The notes beneath the pieces are model-generated. The model saw only the letters and a program-made list of their open reading frames with translations. It made no database searches and had not been told where the DNA came from. From Cannabis sativa (taxonomy: Eukaryota; Streptophyta; Magnoliopsida; Rosales; Cannabaceae), in the NCBI RefSeq assembly GCF_029168945.1, contig NC_083601.1, positions 71,785,595 to 71,849,594 of the forward strand: DNA of 64,000 nt. Reading direction: 5' to 3'. A program made the translations under genes and the position numbers. Shown here piece after piece: positions 33,537 through 47,244 of this stretch; the first letter of the stretch is position 1, and each line of letters opens with the position of its first letter.

Positions 33537-35431
33537 TGTTGGGTTTTATGCCCTAAATAAAACTCATTTCAATATAATCAGATTTACTTATTAATATAGA
33601 TCAGAAATAACATTTAATGTTGCATGGTTCACATGATTTATTTCATGATTATATGTACATAATGTATAAATTCATCTGAAACCCTTTTCACATACTTGAT
33701 CCTGTTTATTGTGTCGTCAACACATTGGAAAGTAAACATGACTATGTGAATAAAGTTTCCTAGATTTATCAGACATAGGGTTTTACTGATATGATAATCT
33801 ACAACAAGAGTTTACTTGTATTTGGAGAAATACTATGTTCTTTCCGCAGCATTGGTTAAAGTAAAGCTCAGGTTGGATGCATGGAGTATGCATCGGAAGG
33901 GACCGATATTGAACTTTGACTTAGATTTATTAAACTTACCGTAATATCTATTCAAGTCAATATCGCCTAGTTGATCCTAGATCAAATGATCTTAATCCAG
34001 ATATGATTAGGCTTTATCTTGAAAGGCTATTCGTGTTCTTTGATTTGTTAGTTAAGCCTACTTTTAGGTCAGGGTGATACGTACATTTTGGGAACACGGT
34101 AGTGCAATTGAGTGGGAGCGCTATCATAAACATGGAATCTATAGCTTCTATCTGGCGAATAGTAAGCAAAGGATGATCTCCTTCGAGCTTGACCAAACGA
34201 ACATAAATGGTGGAGTACTCATTTCACATAAGCTGAAATATCATTTATACGGGGTCAAGTGTTTTAAGGAATAAATACATTGTAGGGTGTAACGGTAATT
34301 TAATCCCTTTACAGTGTAGATCATTCATATAGAGGATCATTGATCAAATTAGGATTATAACAATGGATAACTAATGATGTGTCTATATGGTGGAACATAT
34401 AGAGCATTCTATATACTGAGAGTGCAATTCTAAGTTCTATGCGTGGATTCAACAAAGAATTAATAAGTTAGTGAATTTTAGTGCTAAATTCTTGATCTAC
34501 TTATTGGAAGCTCGGTTATATAGACCCATGGTCCCCCCACTAGTTGAGATAATATTGCTTGTAAGACTCATGTAATTGGTTTTGATTAATCAATTATAAT
34601 TCACGAATTAGACTATGTCTATTTGTGAAATTTTCACTAAGTAAGGGCGAAATTGTAAAGAAAGAGTTTATAGGGGCATATTTGTTAATTATGATACTTT
34701 GTATGGTTCAATTAATAAATATGATAAATGACAATATTATTTAATAATTATTTATAGTTATTAAATAGTTAGAATTGGCATTTAAATGTTTGAATTAGGA
34801 AATTGGTATTTTTGAGAAAATCAGATACAAAAGGTGTTAAAATTGCAAAATTGCAAAGCCCAAGGCCCAATCCACTTATATAGGGCCAGCCACTTTTGTA
34901 GGAAATTTAAACTGATTTTTTCATTATTTTAATGCCAAATAATTCAAACCTAACCCTAGTGGAATGCTATAAATAGATAGTGAAGGCTTCAGGAAATTTA
35001 CACTTAAATTTTCTATTTTTCCTTCAGAGAAAAACCTGAGCCTTCTCTCTCCCTATCTTTAGCTGCCACTTCTTCTTTCTCTTCCCTCTTGAATTTCGAA
35101 ATCCTTAGTGATTAGAGTAGTGCCCACACACATCAAGCAATACCTCAATCATAGTGAGGAAGATCGTGAAGAAAGATCATCAGCAAAGGAGTTTCAGCAT
35201 CAAAGATTCAGAGAAAGAGATCCAGGTTCAGATATTGATAATGCTCTGCTACAGAAAGGAATCAAGGGCTAGATATCTGAACGGAAGGAGTCATTTAATT
35301 CCGCTGCAACCAATGTAAGGTTTCTTAAACTTTATATGTGTTTAATTTATCGTTTTAGAAAGTTCATATTTAGGATGTTAATAAACATACTTGTGAGTAG
35401 ATCTAAGATCCTGGTAAAATAATTTCCAACA
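33537..35431 (+). repeat. 3' LTR of element E
   Basis: 1895 bp, preceded by the polypurine tract GTGGGAGTT (33528-33536). TATA-like box at 34968-34976. Nearly identical to 25311-27206. Confidence 0.92.
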
Positions 35432-35436
35432 GTTTA

Positions 35437-36157
35437 GTGATCTAATAATTAGTCACTTAAACAAGAGCTCATCCATTTACTTCTATTTGCTAAGCTCGAA
35501 GGGAATCATCACTTGACTTCTATACACCAGTAGAAGCTATAGATTCCATATTTATGTTCAGCACTCCCACTCAATCATACTATCATGTTCCCAAAATATA
35601 CGTATCACCTTGACCCAAAAGTAGGCTTAACTAATAAATCAAAGAACATGAATAGCACTCTTGAGTTGAGCCCAAGCATATCAGGATTTAGATTCTTTTA
35701 ATCTTAAGATCAACTACTGATATTGACTTGTAAAGATATGTATAACGGTAAGTTTGTAATATCTTAACTTAGTTGCAATATCGGTCCAGTCCAATGTATA
35801 CTCCATACATTCGAAACTAGTATACTTTACTAATGTCCTGGAAAGAACAGAACACTTACTCCAAGTGTAAGTACACATCATCGCTGATTATCACATTAGT
35901 GTAAATCCAATAACACTGATGAAACAGGGACCAAAACTTTTGATTCATATGATCACAATCACATTCCACTGTGTTGACGATACTGTAATTGTGAATAAAC
36001 ATATGATCTGGATTTAACTGATTTTGTGTGTGTGAATGTAATAAACATATTAAACCATTAGCATGTAAAATTCATGCAAACATCAATCACTTCAAATTTC
36101 TTATATTGATAACTAATCAGATTGTAAAGAGTTTTATTTAGGGCATAAAACCCAACA
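35437..36157 (-). repeat. 3' LTR of D, proximal part
   Basis: Completes 24131-25310 after element E. It ends ...CATAAAACCCAACA and is followed by D's polypurine tract (minus strand, 36168-36158). Confidence 0.88.
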
Positions 36158-36168
36158 AACTCCCACTT

Positions 36169-37692
36169 GCACTAATATAAAACAAACTGCGCAAATAGGT
36201 CAATCTAATGTCTTGATCTTCAGATCAAGTGTAGTATATTTGAATCCACCCAAACTTCTGGAAACTAGTTCATAAATACTCTTATGAAACATCCTTTACT
36301 ATATGCTTTACTCATCAAGGGATACTGAAATCTTTACTATTTTAAAAGTACATCTGAATTAAGAGAAGACATATCTCTCATATTTTAAAATATGTAATTG
36401 AGATAATACAGTGTAGACTTATCTTCAGTGATATAACTTTCTGGTATTTTCGAATAGACCAAGTTACAATTCTTCTCTGGTAGAGCTTGAATTATTATTT
36501 AATAATTCCTCCACCCCCAAAGTAAGCACCATCTTATAGAAATCGAAATTAGATGGTGAGATACAAGGATAACTGATACACAGTTCCTTAATATCTAACA
36601 TATAGATCACTTTCATAAATCTTTCTTGAATATCTTCTAATGTTCCCTATTTGATTACATCTCAGATGGCTCCCACTTTCATCTTCTTGGTTCAAGTCAT
36701 TCGAATGGACTGAACTAGAGTTCTTTATCTTATTCTCATAATTCTGATAAGCTATACCTATCCATGTGAATGGTTAGATTTGCTTTTCAGTAGTGTTCTT
36801 AAGTACCTATCACAATTATCAACCTAATGAAGATGGGTATAGAATTTTAAAATTCTCCCACTCAATTAAGGTAGTGTGAAACTTTAACAAAGAACTTTCA
36901 AAGGTATCAAACTTTTACTTACAACAGTAAAAACGAAATGGAACATACAATCAAGATCAAGAATTTATATTGACAATAGCTGACTCATTATATTACTTCC
37001 ATGTTTAAATAAGATATGTGTTTCATAGGGAATTGTGGAATAGACTCCACCCCTAAGAATATACATATAGGGTACTTGTGGATAACCTCCACCCCTAAGT
37101 ATATAGAGATTATGATCCACCCCTAAAGGTAGTAAAGATCATGATTCTCTTAGTGTGATAGAGTTTATGTGGAGTTAAATACTATCCAGAGTTCATTAGA
37201 TATAAAAGATCGTTGAACTGCATAGTTTTCTTAACTTTTCTCCACCCCTATCAGATCATAAGATCCTTTTATTAAACAAATTCTTAATAATTGTATTAGA
37301 ATGAACAATTATTAATAAACATAGAAATAATTTCTAGTGTTTATTTAATATAACTCTATGAAGAGTTGTAAATATTATAGAATTTGCATCAATAATAAAA
37401 ACACTTACACATACAAACATACAAATATAATGTGGTAATAATTGATGAAGATAAATTAAATGAAGCTCAATCTCATAAATTGCAATAGTAAATTTCGAAA
37501 ATTAGAAACTTTATTAATAAAAAAATGTATTGCAACAATATGAAAGAAACAGGGATAAATATCCCTAACTAAAATTTGAAATCCAAATTGTCTTTAAACT
37601 AAAACAATTAATTCAAAAATAAATTGAAGAGCTTCATCTTCATCTGGACGATTTCACCCTTGGTCCAGCTTTCTGATCCAACTCATCTGAGT
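36169..37692 (-). other. Post-gag noncoding region of D
   Basis: Colinear with 15983-17700 of B and likewise free of pol motifs. TCCACCCC(T/C)A words (AGGGGTGGA on the minus strand) occur near 36511, 37047, 37088, 37118 and 37242, the same five places as in B. Confidence 0.65.
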
Positions 37693-37706
37693 TCAAGTAG
37701 CTTGGC

Positions 37707-37806
37707 CTATAAGAAGAAGAAAACAAATAAACAAAGTTTAGTCCAGAATCATAAATCCAATTGGATAATAATTCACTAAACTCTTAAAGTTTATAGATGG
37801 AAATAC
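37707..37806 (-). other. Candidate intron at the end of D gag
   Basis: The minus-strand donor is CAAG|GTATTT and the acceptor TTCTTATAG|GC after a pyrimidine run. It is exactly 100 bp, as in B. The spliced frame would end GQAT and stop at 37693-37695. Confidence 0.5.
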
Positions 37807-38644
37807 CTTGTTTCTTTGCAAGAAGTTTAGGACACTGGGGTTTCCAATGACCTTTCTCATTGCAGTAGAAACACTTTCCTTTAAGTGTAGCATCACCAGA
37901 AGGAACAACCTTTTTCATGGCTTTTGTTCGCTTCTTGGTGTTCTTCCACTTCCTCTTCGATTTGGGCTTCGAAGCAAAGGCAACATTTGCTTCAGGTTTT
38001 ATTGTCCCATTACCATTCCCAGGATTGTGAGGTTTACTCCCTTTCTTCTTGGGTCCTCCAATCAAATTTTCATAAGTTTGAAGGTCATTGACTAATTCAT
38101 GAAAGTCAATTTCCTTCTTATTCATGACATAATTTGATGTATATGGTAGAAATGCTGCAGTCAGGCTATTCAAGATAAGACTAACTTGAGTAGCACTGTC
38201 CATTTCAGCACCATGATCCTGGGCTTCTTGGAAATAACTAGACATGAGGAGAACATGGTCACGCACGTTTTGATGAGGTTCCATCCGTGCACTAATGTAC
38301 TTCTTAGTCGCGTCAAAGCGTGACTGAAGTGATGCCTTACCGAATAGCTCATTTAACTTCGTCATAACTTCAGCAGCCTTCTCGGTTTTAGAAAACCGAG
38401 TTTTGAGGGTGTCAACCATGCTAGAAAGCATAAAGTATAGAGCTTTGTCATTTGCTTTCTGCCAACACTCATACTTTTCTTTCACAGCTTTGGATGCATT
38501 ATCCCCAGGCACTTCAGGTGATGGCTCAGTTAAAACAAACAAGGCACTTTGTCCTATGAGAGCAATGTTAATGTTCTCATTCCATTTATTAAAGTTAGAT
38601 CCATTCAGCTTGTTTTCAGTCAACAGTGATAACATGGGATTCAT
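37784..38644 (-). CDS. Gag polyprotein of element D, UBN2 type with zinc knuckle (intact)
   Basis: 286 residues, starting MNPMLSLLTENKLNGSNF. It has the same order as B's Gag: N-terminal region, UBN2 domain (about 60-195), lysine-rich linker and CCHC knuckle CFYCNEKGHWKPQC at about 258-271. Two residues are missing in the basic linker relative to B (KAMKKVV versus KVMKNKKVA), an in-frame change. Most other differences are conservative. It is predicted to form the particle and bind RNA. The frame has stayed open although the element was later split by E and F. No protease follows, so Gag may be used uncleaved or be processed by a partner element's protease. Confidence 0.9.
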   Translation of the reverse strand: MNPMLSLLTENKLNGSNFNKWNENINIALIGQSALFVLTEPSPEVPGDNASKAVKEKYECWQKANDKALYFMLSSMVDTLKTRFSKTEKAAEVMTKLNELFGKASLQSRFDATKKYISARMEPHQNVRDHVLLMSSYFQEAQDHGAEMDSATQVSLILNSLTAAFLPYTSNYVMNKKEIDFHELVNDLQTYENLIGGPKKKGSKPHNPGNGNGTIKPEANVAFASKPKSKRKWKNTKKRTKAMKKVVPSGDATLKGKCFYCNEKGHWKPQCPKLLAKKQGISIYKL

Positions 38645-38966
38645 TTTGACAAAACAGGATACTACAAAATAATAAAAATCAACAAATAGAAATAAATAAT
38701 GGTTTTACACACAAAATCAATTCAGAAATTATAAGCACATAGCAAGTAGGAATGATATGAGAAAATACTTAAAAAATTCAATCCTAAATAATTTCCAAGG
38801 TTTTCAACAAACTAATATCAGTGTCCCGTTTAGGCGAGAGTCAAAGCTACCATCCATTGAATAGAGTTGTCAGCTCATCTAAAATGTTAAACATTCTAGC
38901 AACCTTTTATTCGATCAAGATTGGAATCGAGCGTTGTCCCGTTTAGGCGAGAGTCAAGGCTATTCT
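38645..38966 (-). other. Leader hairpin module of D, proximal part
   Basis: Contains the two hairpins TCTCG-CCTAAA-CGGGA on the minus strand (38824-38839 and 38937-38952), as in B. F inserted about 10 bp upstream of the second; the rest of the module is at 51410-51625. Confidence 0.6.
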
Positions 38967-40861
38967 TGTTGGAAATTATTTTACCAGGATCTTAGATCTA
39001 CTCACAAGTATGTTTATTAACACCCTAAATATGAACTTTCTAAAACGATGAAATAAACACATATAAAGCTTAGGAAACCTTACATTGATTGCAGCGGAAT
39101 AATATGACTCCTTCCGTTCAGATATCTAGCCCTTGATTCCTTTCTGTAGCAGAACATTATCAATATCTGAACCTGGATCTCTTTCTCTAAATCTTTGATG
39201 CTGAAACTCCTTTTGCTGATGATCTTTCTTCACGATCTTCCTCACTATGATTGAGGTATCACTTGCTGTGTGTGGGTACTACTCATACACTAAGGATTTC
39301 GAAATTCAAGAGGGAAGAGAAAGAAGAAGTGGCAGCTAAAGATAGGGAGAGAGAAAGGCTCAGGTTTTTCTCTGAAGGAAAAATAGAAAATTTAAGTGTA
39401 ATTTTCCTGAAGCCTTCACTATCTATTTATAGCATTCCACTAGGGTTAGGTTTGAATTATTTGGCATTAAACTAATGAAAATATCAGTTTAAATTTCCTA
39501 CAAAAGTGGCTGGCCCTATACTAGTGGATTTGGGCCTCACTTTTTGCAATTTTGCAGTTTTATCTTTTCTGCATCTGATTTTCTCAAAAACGCCAATTTT
39601 CAAATTCAACCACTTAAATGCCAATTCTAACTATTTAATAACTATAAATAATTATTAAATAATATTGTCATTTATCATATTTATTAATTGAACCATACAA
39701 AGTATCATAATTAACAAATATGCCCCTATTAACTCTTTCTTTACAATTTCGCCCTTACTTAGTGAAAATTTCACAAATAGACATAGTCTAATTTGAGAAT
39801 TATAATTGATTAATCAAAACCAATTATATGAGTCTTACAAGCAATATTATCTCAACTAGTGCGGGGACCATGGGTCTATATAACCGAGCTTCCAATAAGT
39901 AGATCAAGAATTTATTACTAAAATTCACTAACTTATTAATTCTTCGTTGAATCCACGCATAGAACTTAGAATTGCACTCTCAGTATATAGAATGCTCTAT
40001 AAGTTCCACCATATAGACACATCATTAGTTATCCATTGTTATAATCCTAATGTGATCAATGATCCTCTATATGAATGATCTACACTGTAAAGGGATTAAA
40101 TTACCGTTACACCCTACAATGTATTTATTCCTTAAAACACTTGACCCCGTATAAATGATATTTCAACTTATGTGAAATGAGTACTCCACCATTTATGTTC
40201 GTTTGGTCAAGCTCGAAGGAGATCATCCTTTGCTTACTATTCGCCAGATAGAAGCTATAGATTCCATGTTTATGATAGCGCTCCCACTCAATTGCACTAC
40301 CGTGTTCCCAAAATGTACGTATCACCCTGACCTAAAAGTAGGCTTAACTAACAAATCAAAGAACACGAATAGCCTTTCAAGATTGAGCCTACTCATAACA
40401 GGATTAAGAACATTTGATCTAGGATCAACTAGGCGATATTGACTTGAATAGATATTACGGTAAGTTTAATAAATCTAAGTCAAAGTTCAATATCGGTCCC
40501 TTCCGATGCATACTCCATGCATCTAACCTGAGCTTTACTTTAACCAATGCTCTGGAAAGAACATAGCACTTCTCCAAATGCAAGTAAACTCTGTTGTAGA
40601 TTATCATATCAGTAAAACCCTATGTCTGATAAATCTAGGAAACTTTATTCACATAGTCATGTTTACTTTCCAATGTGTTGACGGCACAATAAACAGGATC
40701 AAGTATGTGAAAAGGGTTTCAGATAAATTTATACATTATGTACATATAATCATGAAATAAATCATGTGAACCATGCAACATTAAATGTTATTTCTGATCT
40801 ATATTAATAAGTAAATCTGATTATATTGAAATGAGTTTTATTTAGGGCATAAAACCCAACA
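38967..40861 (-). repeat. 3' LTR of element F
   Basis: 1895 bp, TGTTGG...CCAACA, followed by the polypurine tract (minus strand, 40872-40862). Close to the E LTRs, in opposite orientation. Confidence 0.9.
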
Positions 40862-40872
40862 AACTCCCACTT

Positions 40873-43254
40873 GCACTAATATAAAACAAAAAGTGCGTTT
40901 CGAAAAATCTCAACACCTTGATATACAAATCAAGTGTAGTAGTAGTAAACTCCTCGTAATAGGATCTGAAAGGTTGAATTAAACACAACCTTTTCTCCAC
41001 CATTACTCTTCCTTAATCACAAAATCATTGATAATGTGAAATTCCTCTCTATATGTCTACTCTCTTGGGATACTGGATTCTATACATACCTTTGGCAACT
41101 ACTTTTGGTTAATCAGGAAATTAACACTAGTAGTTTAAGGCAATTTGGAATGGTGCCAAAGATTTATAGAACTTTCCTTAGACTGAATAAGTACCTTTCC
41201 TATAACTTTAACATTCAGTCTCTCTCTGGTAGACCTAGAGACTTCAGATAGGTTTTTACACTTCTCCAAAATCACTATTCCACCCCCAGAGTAACCACCA
41301 TCTTATCAGAAAGATTTACTAGCACAAAGGCAAATTTCGAAATCTGATATGGTGTAGTCTAAGAGTTTTAAACACACCCTTATAGACTAACATATAGTTC
41401 CTCTTCTTAATCTTAGGATTTACTTGATTGTCTTCCAATGTTCTTCTCCTGGATTAATCTGATACCTACTCATTACTCCCACTCAACAGCAGGTGTCTGG
41501 TCTAAGGCATACAAAAGCATATCTAAGACCTCTCACTGTTGATATAAGAAATTCTTTCATGGCTTTATCTGTTCTGGAATAGTTGAGACTTTTCCTTAGA
41601 TAAATTAAATCTATGTCTAAGAAGTTGTGAAGCTTCTATAGATTGCCATTAGAAAGAAAATGCTTCAGCATCTTACTAAAGTAAGTTGCTTGCATTAGAG
41701 TAAGTAATTACCAGGTATACCACAAGTCATAGGTTTAGTTAAACTCAAACCTATAATACTAGGAAGAGGAAGTTTTGTTAAGTCCATTGAATGGACTTAT
41801 AAACGAAAATTTCCTTTTATGTCCTTGTAATAGAAAACTTTAGGTTATTCCATGTGAATGGATTAAACCATAGGTCTATTGGCTTTCTTCTTAGTTTCTT
41901 ATCTTGACAATCCATTACATGTTTAAACTCACAATGGATTTTAATCACTAGTGTCTCCCAAATCATAAGAAGGTGAGTTCCTAGAAACTCTCCCACTACG
42001 ACAAGGTACCGTGAATTATGTCGAAGAAAACTAAATGGTATTGATCTCTTCGGTTGTGACAAGACAACAGAAGCAGTGGGATCATCATATGTTATATAAG
42101 ATGATAGAACAGTTTTGGAATCAAGAAAAATATCTCCTTTATTTGCTACTTGTTTTCAGACTTAGTCATTATCTTAGAAAAGTAGTATTTGTTTGAACAA
42201 ACACTTTCTTATCTATTGACAATGGGATGGTCCACCCCTAATCACTTAGAACAGCTAACAAACCATGGTTAACAGTTCTAGCTTTTCTTAAGATTTTGAT
42301 TAGGTCATCCATGAATCTAGTAATGATTTACATTAAGTATACAACCATTACATCATTCTGAAATTGTATTACCATAGAAGGATTTAGGCAACGACTAGTA
42401 ACTAATCATCAATATGCAACTCGAAATTTCTGGGGAGGTAAGTTTGGATATAATTCAAAAATCAATTTAATGATCTTTGAACTGCATATCTACTAACTAT
42501 TTCTCCACCCTTATCAGTTCGCAAGATCTTTAACCACATACCTTAATGGTGTTTAACCATTGCTAGAAATTAATGAAATTTTTCAAACATTTCAAATTTC
42601 TTTGCATAAGGTATAATCTAGAGTTATCGTTTTAAGAATACAACGAAAAACTCATATCCACCCCTGAATGTACATCCATCTGCGAATGAGATGAACTACT
42701 TTCAGTGGATATAGGCATATTAACTCTTTGCAGAGATTGATCTTGTCAAATCCACTATGAACAAGATACAAATGCCATAGATTAAAAAAAATGTGGTAGT
42801 GTCTTTTGATGACATAGGTTTATAAAAGAATTCTTAGAATAGTGCAAGTGGATCCTGGTCACAGAATACCTAACTCATATTCCATACAGTTTGAATTCAT
42901 TAATAAAAGATGGATATTAAACACTTGAGAAAGTGTAACTGTATTGTATCTGGAATTAGAAATATAAGAAAATTTCTGTTTGGATTCTAAAATTGAAGTC
43001 AAAGACTTAAATTCAACCAAATATAATGAGTAATTCTTTCTTGGACCACCACTACTAATACAAACTCTAAGTCAGATTTGCCCATACAAGTAGGAGATTT
43101 CTAAGATTGAGGATTTATATCAATTGGGAATAGAATTTCGGGATTATAATCATATGCGTCATATAAAATGACATGAAATGATTTATAGACCATTCATCCA
43201 ATGATATGTTTTTAAAGCTAATCTGAAATGAATAAGCTAAGAGGAATTAGGATA
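40873..43254 (-). other. Coding-free 3' region of F
   Basis: Reverse-complement counterpart of 31146-33525 in E, with the same AGGGGTGGA-type words and no recognisable coding domain. Confidence 0.55.
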
Positions 43255-44030
43255 ATTTCGTTTAAAATAAGAATCCAACGATGCTTCGGTTAGCGAAAGT
43301 CAAAGTAATCTTATTTATACAATCTTCTTGTTTCATATCGTAAAAATACTAGTCTAAGGTGTCATCAATTGATGAACAGCTAGATGTCGCATATACAATA
43401 TTTATCTTTCGAGATCTAACACTATTATGTATGTCTAATGGTGAAAATCCACTAGGGATTTATCTCATTAGATAAACAAGCCAAGTTAGACCAACAATGA
43501 AGATTCGAAATTAAACTACAACTTAATAACAGAAAATAACATGGTTCAATATAAATTCATACACAATTCAAAAATTATAAACAAATAGCAAGTATGAATG
43601 ACAAGTGAAAATACTAAAACTTACAATCCTAAATAATTTCCAAGGTTTTCAACAAACTGATATCAGTGTCCCGTTTAGGCGAGAGTCAAAGCTACCATTC
43701 ATTGAATAGAGTTGTCAGCTCGTCTAAAATGTTAAACATTCTAGCAACCTTTTATTCGATCAAGATTGGAATTTAGCGTTGTCCCGTTTAGGCGAGAGTC
43801 AAGGCAATTCTATCTTATGAGCTTCCACCATTGTTTCATAATTTGCAAGTCAAGTATGGTCGCCACCATTAGGGTGATCCATACCATACAAAACACTTAC
43901 AAACTACTTATCATGTGAGGTTAAACGGTGCGAAATTGCTAATGAACGTTCCTCCATTAGGGAGGATTACTCACTAAAACAAACGCGGTGTAAAACCCAC
44001 AATGGAGATCGAATGTCTTAATAATAAAGC
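43255..44030 (-). other. Two leader hairpin modules of F
   Basis: The module nearer the 5' end (44030-43600) has TCCTCC-CTAAT-GGAGGA and CACC-CTAAT-GGTG hairpins and the paired TCTCG-CCTAAA-CGGGA hairpins (43669-43684 and 43782-43797). The second, diverged module (43510-43255) has TTTCG-CTAAC-CGAAG. The arrangement matches E, while the first module is closer to B and D in sequence. Confidence 0.6.
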
Positions 44031-47000
44031 TCATTATTTAAAGAGAGTTGTATTTTCTTTGATTCTCTTTATTTAATCTATTTATTTTAAATATATATTT
44101 ATTTAAAATTTCTAATTTAGAATGAAAAATTCTAAATATAAATTTTAATTTAATATTTATAAATTTTACTTAGATGGATATGAAAATAACATGAATTATT
44201 TCCATCTTAGTAATAATTTCCAATAAATATTTAGAAAAATATTCAATTTAAGTTGTTACAAAATTAATTTAAATTAATTTACAACTCAAATTTAATTTTC
44301 TATAAATATATATATTGCATTTCGAAAAATTAAAGTATTTAAAAATACAATTTTCGAAAAATGCATGTTAAAATAAAAATAAATTCTGGAAAAATTATTC
44401 TAATTTAATGTTGGCCCAAAATTAATTAGTAAAATTAATTTACAACAAAAAATATAATTTTCCTATTTAATTAAATATATAAGAAAAATTTCAAATATTT
44501 AAGTATGATGATGGAAATTAACTTAAATATTAATTTTGTATTTAATTAAATACACTAGAAAAATACTTCAAGCAAAAATATCATCTATCTAGATTTTCCT
44601 TTGACTAATTAATTCAATTTCTAATAATATACTTTAATTCAATTTATTTTAAATTAATCAATAAATGAAAAAATCATTGATTTAAGTTGATCCAAGAATT
44701 AATTAAAATAAATAATTAATTTACAACTTAATCTATTTTTCAAATAAAATTCGAAATTCCAGCACTTAAGAAATACAATTTCGAAATTTGATTAATAAAA
44801 TAAAGAAAAAATATATTTTGAAAATTATTTAAATTTAGTTGAAAAAATAAATTTCAACTAAAAATAATTTTCTATTTAATTAAATGTCATGAAAAAGAAA
44901 TATTTAAGTATGATGATAAAAATCAACTTAGATATTTAATTTTCAAATTAATTAAATGTATTAAATTCAAGAAATAAATAATTAAGTGTAGAGAAGGCTT
45001 AATTATTAATCTCTAGTTTAATACTAGGAAAAAATAAATTGTACCAAAATTAATTATTTAAATTAATTTCACAATATATAATATTTTCCTATTTAATATT
45101 AGAAATAATAAGTAATCTAGAAATAACTATCTAGAAAATATCTTATTTGACTAAGTATCTTTTCCACAAAATTTGAAAAAATATCTAATTTAAGTTGTAT
45201 TAGAAAAAATCTACGAACTTAAATATTTTCAAATTTAAATTTAATTAAATATCAAAAATTAAGTTGTAACCACTTAATTTGAAAATATTCCATTTTAAGT
45301 TAATATTTGAAAAGATATTAACTTAAAAAATATCTAAATAATCTTAATAACCAATGCCTAAAATTCCTCAACTTAATTTTGAAATTTTGAATTCAAAAGA
45401 TATTCAGATTTAAGTTGGTTAGTTGAAGATAACTAAATATCAACTTAAATAGGAATATTTAATGAAAAATTTAAATTAAGTTCTAGAAAGAATCTAGATG
45501 GTTATAATTCTATATTTAATTAAATACGAGAAAATACATATAGTTTAGCTTAGAATAAAGAATTCTTTAAACTATAATTTTCTTAAATTAATTTCAAAAC
45601 AAATGAAATTAATTATGTTGCTAATCAATTTTAATTAGGTTAAACTAGTGTAATTAACCTAGTACAGTCATTCAAATCAGGCAAATGGGCCTTCACAATT
45701 GGGGTGGTTCATGTGAGGGGGTGCTGGGTTCAGTATGTCGTACCCACTTCTATGGCTCCCAACTCTCACACAAGGCCCAAAAGAGAGGAATTTAACCTTA
45801 ATAAGAACAACTGTTATTAATTGAATAGGCCCAAAAACTAAATGGGCCTAAATAAATTCTATCAAAAACTATGATAATTTATTTTAGCAACATTAACCTA
45901 TATGCATCTATAATAAAATTAAGCACATAGGCTCACACAGGCACACTTCGGATGGGTCCTATCATGTTGCTAGGTCATACACAGATGAAAGAAGATTGTA
46001 AATTATACCTGTTACAAATTATTATCTTGACCAAGGGAGCCATCAGATCATTAGATCTGGCAAAAAGTAACCATGGCTATTTGCAATCAAGTAATAATAG
46101 GTTTTGAAAACTTACACACAAGCTAAAACACATACTCCTGCAACAAGGTTAGCTGGATAGTTGGATGTAGGATTTATTTAATTTTAAATTAAATATTTAA
46201 TTTCGAAAATAATTATTTAAATAATAAAAAAAATTTCGAAAAATTTTAAAAGAATTTGAAAAAATTCGAAAATTAAAAAAAAATTAAATTTAAAATTAAA
46301 CCTACAATTTTGAAAAATTAGGTTTCAACCAACCTAAATATCATTTCAAAAATTTGCTAACTACTTTTAAAAATTAAATGTTATTTTAAAAAAAAATAAA
46401 AATTAAATAAAAATTAGAAAAGATAAATGAAATATCTTTTCAGATTTTAAATTTAATTTAAATAAATAAAATAACAAAATTTAAAAGTTAGCAAAAATAT
46501 CTTATATCTATTTAAAATTACATGATTATAAATATCTTATTTTAAATTTAAATAAGGTCAAAATATCTAAAAAGATTTAAAAAAATCTTAAAAGATAAGA
46601 TATAATTAAAAATATCTTAAAAGATAAGATATTTTAAAAAATATCTTAAAAGATTTTATAAATATCTTATAAAATCTGACCTTAAATTTAAAAAAAATAA
46701 GATATAATCAAATTTAAAAATAAGATAGATTTTTAAGCAAGAAGATAGATACTAATTCTATTCAAATTCAAATTACACTAATATCTTGAATTAAATTTAT
46801 TCAAAATGATAATTAGAATTGAATTAGGAATAGTAATAGTATAAATACAAAACTATACAAAAAATTGGAAGTTAATTCCATGAAAAAGCATGAAAAATCG
46901 AAGAAAAACAAAAAAAATTCGAAACTGTACGGACAGATTTGCGATCGCAGGAAAATATCAGCACAGCCCCGATTTTTTCAAATTTTCAAAAAATCATAAC

Positions 47001-47228
47001 TAATTCAAATAAAATCCAAATTAAGTTCTGTAAAAGGCTAACTTGCTTAATTTTTTCCATACTATCCAATAAAAATAATTCCAGAGATAAAATCGCAATT
47101 ATGTTTCATGAAAATTTCACAAACATCAATCAATCATCAAATAACACTCAATACAACATGATACCATCCAAAGAACATACAAACAATCGTTTTAAAGTCC
47201 AAATTTCTTGCAAGTAAATCAATTACCA
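44031..47228 (-). other. Leader of F
   Basis: AT-rich and noncoding. The conserved island is at about 45640-46180 (core 45710-45773). An AAGATATTTT-type repeat block lies at 46561-46674. A GCGATCGCAG word lies near 46941. Confidence 0.55.
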
Positions 47229-47242
47229 TGGCTCTGAGGCAA
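47229..47242 (-). other. PBS-like site of element F, variant
   Basis: Reads TTGCCTCAGAGCCA on the minus strand: the D/E variant with a further change at position 2. The adjacent LTR end is TATTGG instead of TGTTGG. Confidence 0.7.
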
Positions 47243-47244
47243 GT

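Larger units (their letters stand above)
25311..35431 (+). mobile_element. Element E: young, coding-free Copia-type element (LARD-like)
   Basis: A complete insertion of 10.1 kb with TSD GTTTA (25306-25310, 35432-35436), LTRs of 1896 and 1895 bp, a PBS-like site, leader, polypurine tract and 3' LTR. By eye the LTRs show only about half a dozen differences, so insertion is recent. The internal 6.3 kb holds neither gag nor pol; the longest frames are under 100 codons. A 92-codon frame at 32307-32585 has a counterpart in F but no recognisable family. It must be mobilised by proteins from elsewhere. Confidence 0.88.
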
